Below, piece after piece: positions 45,705 through 55,290 of a stretch of 64,000 nt of DNA (position 1 is the stretch's first letter; every line of letters starts with the position of its first letter). This DNA comes from Coniferiporia sulphurascens (Eukaryota > Basidiomycota > Agaricomycetes > Hymenochaetales > Hymenochaetaceae). The position numbers and the translations under genes are program-made. Location: the NCBI GenBank assembly GCA_002794785.1, contig NBBA01000001.1, forward strand, positions 2,790,001-2,854,000, in the 5' to 3' direction. The notes below the pieces were generated by a model. That model was not told the DNA's origin and made no database searches. It worked only from the letters and a program-made list of their open reading frames with translations.

Positions 45705-46910
45705 TCATTCGACCTCTATCGGTATTCCCTTGGATGCCAGGAACGTCCCGACTTTTTCGAGCGACCCCTGCAAAGAGATCACCCGCTCGTCCAGCTTCCG
45801 CCGCTCCCGCTCCCACGTTTCTCCGTGGCTCTGCGCGTCCTCCAGCTGCCGCCGCTGCGCCGACACAAGCGACTCCGCCTTGCTCAGCCGTGTCGTCAGT
45901 GACGCGATGGTCTCGCTCGCTGCAGCCTCGCGCTCCTCGCTCCGCCGCCGCTCCTCGTCTTCGCGTTCCTTCTTCCGCTGCCGCGCTTCAGCCGCCGCCT
46001 CCTCGATCGACTCCTGTTCCCGCAGGAGCTTGCGCAGCCGTCTGTTTTCTGCTTGCATGTCCTCCAGTTCGTGCCGCGTGTCCACTAGCTCATCCTCGAG
46101 CCGCCCCACGGCCGACGCTGCCTTGCCGTCTTCCTCCGCAAGTCGGCTGCGCAAGCGCTCGTTCTCGACCCGCTGCAGGTCCAGCGTGACCTCCGCGGCC
46201 TCGACGCTCTCACGCAACCGGTGGTTGGCGTCGCGGAGTGTGCGCGCCGCAGCAGCCTCTGCGTCGAGCGCATCGCGCAGGTCGGCGATCTCGCGGACGT
46301 GGCGCGCGCGTTCAGACTCGGCGGCCCGCAGCGCGTCGGAGAGACGTCGGGCGTGCGCGTCGGCAGAGTGGGCAGTGTGGTGGAGCTCGAGCTTTAGACG
46401 AGACTCGGAGTCGAGTGCGTCAGTGAGGTCGCCGTTGAGGTCCTCTGACCAGCGCTCGAGCTCGACGATGCGCTCTTCCATGCGGCGTATAGTGTCCTCG
46501 TAGAGCTGGCCGCGGGAGTTGTTTTCTGCTGCGCGCGAATATGGATGGTCGCGGTCTGCGGATGTGGCTGTGCGTGCGCGCTTAGCGCGCGGAGGAGGCA
46601 AGTCGATCTTGAGCTGGGGGTCTATTGGAATGGGGGAGGGAGCGGACGTAGGGGTTGTTGCGGACTGGGGTGGAGGGGACGGGTGCTGGGAGGAGTCACC
46701 CGTCGAGTCGAGCTGAGTGAGGAGATGGCTTTTCTCCTGCTGGAGGGCGAGGACCTGCTGTTCGAGCTGTGACATGCGCTCATTGCGGCGGAGCCTGTGT
46801 TTCTGTGCGGCGAGCCTGTTGCGCTCGCGGCGACGGTCCTTTGTGGACTGCTCACGAGAGTCGTCGACGGAGTCGCGGGAGGAGGACGCGTCGCTTGTCG
46901 GGGAGGACAT
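45705..46910 (-). CDS. bZIP transcription factor with long C-terminal coiled coil
   Basis: A single-exon 401-aa protein, start ATG at 46910. The basic region (residues about 24-45) reads KDRRRERNRLAAQKHRLRRN, with the N-x2-AA-x3-R pattern of DNA-contacting residues. A leucine zipper with Leu at heptad spacing (QLEQQVLALQQEKSHLLTQL) follows. A Pro/Ser linker contains KRART, a possible NLS. The rest (about residue 135 to 390) is almost unbroken Glu/Arg/Ala coiled coil (RMEERIVELERWSEDL; RRLEELV-like repeats; RQRKKEREDEERRRSEERE), ending GTFLASKGIPIEVE. It is not one of the well-known fungal bZIPs I can name. The long coil beyond a normal zipper is unusual. It is intronless, unlike most neighbours. 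Confidence 0.82.
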   Translation of the reverse strand: MSSPTSDASSSRDSVDDSREQSTKDRRRERNRLAAQKHRLRRNERMSQLEQQVLALQQEKSHLLTQLDSTGDSSQHPSPPPQSATTPTSAPSPIPIDPQLKIDLPPPRAKRARTATSADRDHPYSRAAENNSRGQLYEDTIRRMEERIVELERWSEDLNGDLTDALDSESRLKLELHHTAHSADAHARRLSDALRAAESERARHVREIADLRDALDAEAAAARTLRDANHRLRESVEAAEVTLDLQRVENERLRSRLAEEDGKAASAVGRLEDELVDTRHELEDMQAENRRLRKLLREQESIEEAAAEARQRKKEREDEERRRSEEREAAASETIASLTTRLSKAESLVSAQRRQLEDAQSHGETWERERRKLDERVISLQGSLEKVGTFLASKGIPIEVE

Positions 46911-48745
46911 TGGGAGTTGTGTGTAGAGGGGCGGGGGAACGGAAAGCGGGGAAGCAGGCAGGAAGAATCAGTGAAACGGCTTTCTTTATCTGCGGGCGGA
47001 TAGACATTGGCTCGAGGGTTGACGTCAGCACGCGCGTGCACCCATGATCTCAAGACTAATTCCTTTTTTAAGTCGTTATTTATTTACTACCACGTCACCG
47101 GTCCTCATTAATATATCCCGCCCTGTTGTCCTTGCTGTCCTCATCGCCGTTCCCGCCGCCGCCGACGACGTCGCTGGTACCACCGACGCTGGGCGGGATG
47201 GGTTGTCGCAAGCATCGCGGGCCACAGAGAAGACAGCGTGTGGGCTAGAGGCCCAGAAGCGGGCTTACGTCTAGGCCCCGTCCTGGTTCGCAACCCCGGA
47301 TCCATTAGACACACAGAGATACGGCATTCCCCCACCCCCTGTGCTCGTATCTATCGTGCGGACAGAGCACGAGCGGAGGGCGTCTACGAACTGCAGGCTT
47401 CTGTTCAGCCGCCGCCGTCTGGCTGGGCGAGGACTCGGTCGGGCGGACACCAGGTCTATCTGGAAAAAAGGACTGGACACTCATCGTCATCGACCCTCCG
47501 GATCTTTTTCGCTTCCTAGTCTAGGCCTCCCCTCGTCTCTTTTCTTTTTCCCTTTTTTCTTTTCTTCTTTTCACCAGGCACTTTCCGGGGTCCCGCATGC
47601 TTATCATTCCTCTGTTTCTATTATGTCAGCATTTCCACCTAATGCCGGTCTCGCACAAATACCTCAACACTCTCCGGCACAGCAGCTCCCTTATAACCCT
47701 CCCATCACACCTTTCCTCTTCTCCCTCTTCCCTCTTCCTCCCACCGCCTTCGTTCCATATCTACCCTCTATCCGCGTTTCTTATCTTTTCACGACCTCGG
47801 ATGCCTTTGGTCGATATGCCAAGTTTTCGGTGTGAGAGGTAACCGTCCGCTATTCAGCACACATCCACCGCACTTTTGTTTTCTGAGGGGGTCAGGCGAG
47901 GCTCATCATGGGCGTAGTCCCTGCTCTCACGCCCCTTCGAACACGTTTTCACTTCGTGGATGGTGGCCCTTCTTTGCGCCTGGTTCCTCCCCTCCACTCC
48001 TTCACGCAAGTTTAGTGACCTAGTTCCCTTCCTCGCTATCCGAAGACCAGCGAAGAGTGTTTCCCACGCTTCCGAAAATACCCGAGCTTTTACACCCGCA
48101 TCATCGGTCACGACTCTTCTGCTCCACGTCCAAGCCTTCCACGTCAACGTTCACCGAGTCAGGGCTCGCAGGCAATATAGTTTTCAATTTCCGTCGCGAT
48201 GAATGATCACTGCCCTGAAGCTAAGCATCGACTCGGGAACGTGTCCATAAACGCGATTGGGTAACCGTGTAGCGCGCGTTCTTGGGGCGGCTCAACGAAA
48301 TTCAGGGTGGTGACGGCCAAGCTCAGAAATAGGTTCCATTAGACGCTTTTTTCTCATGCGAGCTCAAGGCAGTCCGTGACTTCCGGCTTTTCGGACTGAG
48401 GCGGCTAATCTTGATATCGCTGGGGTCGCGCGTCAAAAGAGTCTGCTCTGAACGCTCTAAACTTCTTTAATTCGATCTTTAATTTCGCTTATCTGGGGCT
48501 CCGTCCATATTACGTTGTAGCGCATTAATACTGTGTCCAGGCTCCGTGCGCTTGAGAAATATACACTCCATTTAAATAAATAAAATACAAATTGAATAAG
48601 TAACGGAAGGCCCAACTTAAGGTCGTGCAGCATGAATTTGAACGAGGGAACAAGTTGATTGAACAGTCTACAATACTTTCGCTAGTCGTCAATGAACGAC
48701 CGACCCTACTTCCCACTGCTTTTGCAGGACCATGCGCTGTGCGCA
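46911..48745. other. Gene-poor 1.8-kb stretch with a possible small plus-strand exon
   Basis: Lies between the bZIP start and the G-patch gene stop, both minus strand. Its left part must be the bZIP promoter. A pyrimidine tract (47526-47573) followed by ATG at 47623 and a 70-codon frame (MSAFPPNAGLAQIPQHSPAQ, Pro-rich) looks like a promoter plus first exon. However, no downstream exon that I can read continues it. No tRNA or other RNA gene is apparent. Confidence 0.45.
47623..47835 (+). CDS. Doubtful 70-codon frame after a pyrimidine tract
   Basis: It opens with MSAFPPNAGLAQIPQHSPAQ followed by proline and hydrophobic residues, and closes with TAG-type stops in the next 200 bases. The low-complexity Pro/Gln start and the CT-rich leader resemble first exons of fungal regulatory proteins, but no conserved domain follows. 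It may be a non-coding transcript or a decayed gene. Confidence 0.2.
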   Translation: MSAFPPNAGLAQIPQHSPAQQLPYNPPITPFLFSLFPLPPTAFVPYLPSIRVSYLFTTSDAFGRYAKFSV

Positions 48746-50383
48746 CTAGCGCCGCCCACGCATTTTCTGGAAACTCTGCCAGCCTCCGCGCCCTTCACGC
48801 GTGTCCCGCTCCGGTGCCCTCGACGCCTGCATACCCGAGTCCCGTCCACCCGCGGGCGGCGGTAGAGGCGCGGGAACCATCGATGGCGGTGCTGCTGAAG
48901 TGGCGGGACTGGAAGGTGGAAAGCGTGACCAGGACGAGGACGGTAGCGGGCCCGAAGGCGGCGGCGCATCATGAGGAGGTGGAGGAGGAACGGGATTGCT
49001 CGGAGGCGCAGGAGGTGGAGGACCCGTGGGGGCGCTAACACCAGCCCAGCCGCTCCTCTGACTCCGATTATCTGATCCCAGAGGTGAACCAGACAGCTCG
49101 TCGATCGACGTCGATAGCGTCGACCAGCCTCCGCTTCGGAAGCTCGTGCTGCTGGAGGAGGGTGCAGACGGCGGTGGTGGCGGTGGAGGTACCGAGGCGG
49201 GAGGAACAGCCTGCCAGCCTGAAGTCCGAGGTAGGCTGGGCGCAGCCGGTGAGGACACCGCTGCCCAGCCACCGGAAGACGAGGGTTGCGCTACCGCAGA
49301 GGCCCTTCCTCCTGAAGTAGATGGTAAAGATGAAGATGAGGCAGGGGTCGAAGAGACCGCGGCCCAACCTGGCCTGGCAGAGCTTTTGTTTTCCCCGCTC
49401 GGCGGTTGGACAAATCCTGCCACTGCAGGCGGCGCAGTCATCTTAACTCCAGCCGCTTTTGCCATCTTGCGTAGCTCTTTCTCTTCCCGCTTTCTTTCCT
49501 TCTCCTTGCGCTTCTCTGCCTCTTCTTTCCCCCCGACCTTCATTGGGTGGTTTGCGTTCATGTCCTTCATGCGTGCCTTGTGATGGTGGGCGTACGAATT
49601 AGTGTGCTCGTCGTACTGGGCGACATTCTTGAACTGCTTGTCGCAGAGCTCGCAATAGAAGGGACGCAGAACCGTCGAAATCTCGGACTGAACGGCAGCT
49701 TTCTGGGCTACAGAAGCCTAGGTTATGTGGACGTTCAGCGAGAAGCATTAAACGCCGGGTAAGTGAAACTATATACTTCACGCTGCTGTCGTTGTTCTTC
49801 CGTCTCATGCTGCATGCGTTCAGAATCAAGGTTACGTCGCTGCGAAACAGTTGTTTCAATCATTCGGACATCCTGCGTGATTTTACCCAAGCCTGTTGAG
49901 TCTTGCTTCACAGTAAATGGAATAGGGTCAATCCGCCCTGCGAAAACTTCAGCACCTGCCTCAGTAACTATAATGATAGTACACATACCTTCGCCGGATA
50001 TTCCTAAGGGCGTTCCTTCAGACCAGCCCATCTTCGCAAGCATAGCGAAGCCTTTGTTAGAGCTCTTGATCCGTGTCTCGATAGTGATGACCTCGCGCGC
50101 AACACCCCTCACGTATTTGTCGTACAGGTTAGCATCCTTCATTTCCACATCTCCCTGGGGTGCAGGAGAGGGCGACCTCGAGACAAGAGAGACATTGTCT
50201 TCAGAGCTGTCGTCGTCACCATGTTCGATAGACCTGGACCGCTGAAGGAGCGGGTGCGGGTGGTAATTTACGGACTACGGGATGAGACGAGAGCGCAGAG
50301 AGTACCTTGTTTAAGGATGCTGCAGGCTTAGGCTCTCTGGCCATGGATATTGCGTTCCAGCGAGCAATTGTGCTGGACGACAT
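48746..50383 (-). CDS. G-patch and C2H2 zinc-finger protein (GPATCH8-like)
   Basis: Likely a nuclear RNA-processing factor. The start at 50383 gives MSSSTIARWNAISMAREPKP, then an acidic linker, YDKYVRGVAREVITIETRIK, and the G-patch NKGFAMLAKMGWSEGTPLGI...RIDPIPFTVKQDSTGLGK with its conserved glycines. A basic coil precedes a zinc finger CELCDKQFKNVAQYDEHTNS (C-x2-C-x12-H-x5-H, U1/matrin spacing). Next comes KEEAEKRKEKERKREEKELR. A long Pro/Ser/Trp-rich tail has recurrent GWAAVSS-type units and polyproline, ending WQSFQKMRGRR. G-patch plus a single matrin-like finger in this order is the GPATCH8/ZNF804 arrangement. Introns fall inside the G-patch and before the finger. It is divergent from MPH1. 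Confidence 0.85.
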
Positions 50384-50584
50384 GGTGTGCAGGAGAGAAG
50401 GAACGGGTATTACACCCGGGCTGAGGGAGAGGGGAAAGACCCGCTAACATGCACGTGACGCGACGGGACGCGTTACCCAACTCCGACGATAGTAGTACTG
50501 CGCCGCGCCTGCGCTCTGGTTGCCTCAACTTGTGTTCATTCCTACCCTTGGAGCTCGACCATCGCCGGCGCCGTTGCCTAAGCT
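50384..50584. promoter_or_regulatory. Shared divergent promoter of the G-patch gene and MPH1, with an MCB-like site
   Basis: 201 bp between start codons. It contains ACGCGT at 50468-50473 (the MluI cell-cycle box of yeast DNA-replication and repair genes), another GACGCG at 50458-50463 and an overlapping E-box CACGTG (50452-50457). Regulation by MBF is inferred, not shown. Confidence 0.5.
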
Positions 50585-53500
50585 ATGTCTGATGGCTTCT
50601 TCAGCGACGAATTTGACTCGGCTTTCCTCAACGAGGTCGACGCCATTGAGGCGGCCTCTCAAGCGGCGTCACGGTCTGCTGCTTTAAATACAGGTCCTAA
50701 GCCAGCCGTACATGTTCCTACACGTCCTCCGCAACCACAGCCTCAGCTCCGAAATGATACATCGTTCAGTGATTTTGACCTGACGTTTGATGTGGACGCC
50801 TCGGAACTCGAAAGGCTCGATGAATTCATCGCCGACTCGTATGCCGGCAAGGCTCAGCCCGTTGCGGGTCCGAGCAAGCTGACACGTCAAACAACCCTTG
50901 ACGGAAGTACACTTCCACCATCTGCTCAAAGGACACAATCAACGCGTACTTTCGAAAGGACCAAGTCGTCAACACGCACTCCGTTGTTTGGAAATCGGCC
51001 TCAGAGGACAAAACAATGGGACCATACCGCATTCTCGAAAACTGGGTGGATGTCGACAAAGGGCAAGACGAAGGGTAACGGAAATAGACCGGGGGCTGAT
51101 GCAATGGATGACGAAGACATGGATGAGGATTTTGACGACGAGAATGTGGAGTTCGAGCAATATCCCGTGCCATATACTAATGGCGAGCATTTCCTCAAAT
51201 GTTTGATTTCGAGTAGTCTACTGACTCACTGTTTAACTTTTAGTTGGGTACGCATAATCTACTACATCACACAATTTAGGTACGCTTACACAGGAATTAT
51301 CTTCACGCTTATGCTTTTCAGACCTGTAAGTAATAAACTGTAAACAGGTTCTAGTGTCAACTGAAATCACTACCATAGCCTCCGCCCATGCGATTGAAGC
51401 CGGACCTTCTGGCTGCCAAGGACTGGATATTCCCTTTGAACCGTCCCCGTCGGGACTATCAATTCAACATAGCCAAGAACTGCCTCTTTCAAAATACATT
51501 AGTCGCGTTGCCGACAGGTTTGGGGAAGACATTCATCGCGGGTGTGGTGATGCTAAACTGTAGGACTACCTGTCCTACTTTCGTAAAGTTGCTCAGCATT
51601 CGGTTTAGACTACAGGTGGTTTCCTGAAGGTAAAATTGTCTTTGTGGCTCCCACTAGACCCCTAGTTGCGCAGCAGATCGGTGCCTGTCATGAAGTCTGT
51701 GGAATTCCTGGCTACGATGCTGCGGAGCTCACTGGCAGCGTAAATAAGATGAGGAGAGCCGCAGCCGTGAATAATCTCCGTCTCCTGATTATCACGCATT
51801 TATTCATTTTGTTGCAACACACAGTGGTCAGAAAAGCGTGTACTGTACATGACTCCGCAGACCCTTCGGAATGATATAAGCGGGGGTCTGGCTGATCCCC
51901 TAGACGTTATTCTTCTGGTGATCGGTACGTTGCCCTCCTTCTCCACGCATATTAGCCGGTTTCCCACCCAAAATATAGATGAGGCTCACAAAGGAACGGG
52001 CGATTATGCATATGCGCAAGTTGTCCGTTATATGATGGCGAAGAATCCCCACTTTAGGGTTCTCGCTCTCACTGCGACTCCAGGCAATGCACCGGAAACT
52101 GTCCAGAAAATCATCGACTCCCTTCATATTAGTCACATTGAAATCAGAAACGAACAAAGTTATGATCTTCAAAAGTATATTTTTAAAAAGGCGGGTTTCT
52201 AAGATGAATAGCAATGGCTTCGGTCTGATAAGCGTGTCGTTATAGGAAGTCAAGATCCACATCATCAAAATGGATGAAAACATACTTAAGATCCGCGGAC
52301 TACTCTGTCAGCTTATTGACGTATGTTGGAATCCGACAAACTGTAAACGACAGACATCATTCTAATTTGTCTTTGCTATGCAGCCACTCCTTAAAAAAGT
52401 GGTACAACCTGGTATACTGTACACTCAAAGTCCTGTCATGCTGCATACCTTCTCTTGCCAATCTGCTCAGAAAGACCTTCACAAAAGAAAGGAAAAGGGG
52501 CTCTTTTGGGCGTATGGGGTACTAAAGGTCCTTGGCATCCTGAGCCGGGCGATGGCGTACCTCGTGAGTGAACCTTCAGGTTGTACGGCCACACACACTA
52601 AGTTCCTGTTGGAACTCAGATGGAGTGCAGCTCCAGGATGTGCTTCGAAGTGTTAAAGAGCCTCAAGACAACCCTAGATGAGAGTGAGAAAGTCGGCGAC
52701 AAACGGATGCGGGATATCCTCAAGAACCCGAATTATATCAAGCTTATGGAAGAGTGTGAACGGCAACAGGCCCACGGGTTCGCGCCCCACCCGAAGATGG
52801 ATAAACTGGTTTCTCTGGTTTTATCGCACTTTGCTAATACTGAGGTCGGGGGTGTCGCTGAAACACCCGGATCTGGCAGCGGCAGTGGCAACACTGCTAC
52901 GCCATCAAATGCAGACACAAAGATAATGATTTTCGTCCACTTCCGGGACTGCGTCGATGAAATAATGTCGCTCCTTGATCGACATAAACCAATGCTGCGA
53001 GCCTCCCAATTCATCGGCCAGGGTCTTGATAAGAAGGGTCGCAAGGGCTTAGGACAAAATCACCAGCTTGAGGTTTGGATTCTGTGAAATGCTTCGGATA
53101 GTTTCTGATGAATTCGAGGTATTGCAGATTATTCAAAAGTTCAAGTCGGGCGAATATAATATTCTCGTTTCGACGTCCGTCGGGGAAGAGGGTCTCGACA
53201 TTGGCGAAATCGATAGAATAGTATGCTATGACGCTCAGAAAAGCTCTGTCCGAATGGTAATCTATGTTTATTGTTATAATCACGTACAGTCGTTAACCGG
53301 ATACTTTAGCTCCAACGTGTAGGGCGGACAGGACGCAAGAGAATCGGCTATGTGGACGTCTTGCTTGCCGAAGAAAGGGAAGAGAGGAATTGGGACAAGT
53401 CGAAGGAGAACTATACGGATGTGCAAGACACGATTATTAAAGGCAACCAAATTGAGCTTTATGGGGACGTCGAGCGGCTTCTACCGGATAATGTCCAACC

Positions 53501-55013
53501 GCAGTGCATCCAGACTACTATGAAAATTGATGAGTACACCCGCCCCTCGAATGACTCCCCGGTGAAGGGAAAAAAGAGAAAACGAAACGTTGACATCAAC
53601 CGGAATGTCCCTCTTGGTGCTCTAACAGGGTTTGTTACTGCATCCGAGCTCCGGCCAAAGGTGAAGGCGGCGAAGAAGGCGAAGACGGTGGCTCTTCACG
53701 AAACAGACTTGGAGGAGGATAGCGACGACGCAGAAATCACACGTGGGCTGCAAAGTTCTACTTCGACGACGAAAAAGGCAAAAACGAAAAAGCTTGTGAA
53801 GGGGAAAAGCAAGAAGGCGAAACTTACCAAACCAGATAAAGCCCAGCGCCGTCTAAAGGATTGTCTCGCGGATCCGGTCCCCGATCGTCTGGAGGATGAC
53901 GACGATGATCTGGATATTCGAAACGGACTCTCACAATTTAAAGCTGGGACAAATAAAGAAAGGGTGGTTTCTTCCGATAGCAGCGATTCGGAAGTATGGC
54001 CTGTCCAAAACAATATGCGACGGCGTAAAACCACACCATTGTCATTATCCCCCGCACGCACGTCAACGTCCGCCGCGAAAAATCATACTACACTCTCAAA
54101 ACCCACAACCCTTAGTCCCAGAAGCACTCCATCGGCGCCCTTACAACCTAGTAACGATATCAGAAGCAATTGGCTGCTGGAGCTCTCGGAGGAGTCTGAC
54201 GTCGAGGTCCTCCCCGCCTCATCGTGTAATGGGGTAAAGAAGGAGAAATCAAGTAACAATGGGGCACACTTCCAAAGTGCCAAAATTCACACGCGTCGAA
54301 TTCACTCTAGTTCACCACAGCCGGAGGCAAATGGTAGTGATATTGTCCTTTCGACCCCTCTTGTTGATGGCAGATTATCTCCTTTACTCGACAAGGATAC
54401 AAATGGTGATGATTCTCCATCTCTCCCAGACCCGACTTTTGCCGTTCGGGCGCCTGTCAAGAGAAAGGTAGTCCATCCGCAAGTGCTTCTATCGTCACCG
54501 ACTGAAGAACGAACGAATGTGCCGCGGCGCATAGTTCGTCGTCAATCTTCCGTCTTAATGGGACCTCCTCCAGATCCTCCAATGGCCCGGGTCAAGTCTA
54601 CAAAAAAGCCCAAACTCAAGATGACAAGCAATCCATTGCTTTTCGACGTAGAGGCCGCACATTCGGGTGATGATGTATCTGAGGGCGGCTCCGATGTAGA
54701 TATGGTTGAGTCAGATTCAGACAGACGCTTTTTGGAGGAGCTTCAAGGGGCGCAGGCGTCACCGTCGTACAACCAATCTGAGGCTTATCGTATGGGGCTG
54801 ATGACACAAGTGTCCCATGATATTAACGGGCCTCGTTTCGTGACCAAACCAAAGCGGACGGGCGCATTTGCTGGAGGACGAACTCAGATCCCTCGTCCTG
54901 CCGACTGGAGTTCCTCACCGGTTCATAACAGCGAACCTGACGAGTATCATATGGGCAGCTTTGTAGTTAACGATGACGACTCAATTCTGTATGATAATTC
55001 CAGTGAGGCTTGA
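50585..55013 (+). CDS. MPH1: ATP-dependent DNA helicase Mph1 (FANCM family)
   Basis: A 3'-5' SF2 helicase that remodels D-loops and stalled forks. The N-terminus [20 protein letters not shown] is followed by [20 protein letters not shown], Walker [29 protein letters not shown] (Ia), [30 protein letters not shown] (DEAH box), VLALTATPG (III), the Mph1/FANCM insert domain ([20 protein letters not shown]), [15 protein letters not shown] (IV), [20 protein letters not shown] (V) and [16 protein letters not shown] (VI). About 550 residues of disordered, Lys/Ser-rich C-terminus follow as one exon from 53352. The helicase half has many short introns, not all placed; the exon joining 51180-51400 is the least certain. 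The start MSDG at 50585 sits 201 bp from the divergent G-patch gene. Confidence 0.93.
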
Positions 55014-55290
55014 GCGGGTTTTTTTTCTGTAGTACGTACAATACGTGTATATTAATAGGGTATCGTTTCCATTAGATTACTGATTAAACAAATTCCTGCC
55101 CGATTGATCGAGTGGATGTTGCGCACATTTACGAGATTAATCCCGAGGGAAGTGCAATGCCGGAGCCACTCATACGCGGCCAGACCAAGTTTCTTCGCGA
55201 GTTGACTAGCTAAGTAATAATATACGACATTGTGGCAGAGGCCTGAACAAGAGATACAACTGTATAGACGCGTGCATATGAGCAGATAAT

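Noticed and set aside
45730..46503. 257-codon plus-strand open frame
   Set aside because: It is the antisense shadow of the bZIP coiled coil: Ser/Arg-rich only because Glu/Ala codons are read on the opposite strand. No domain is visible.
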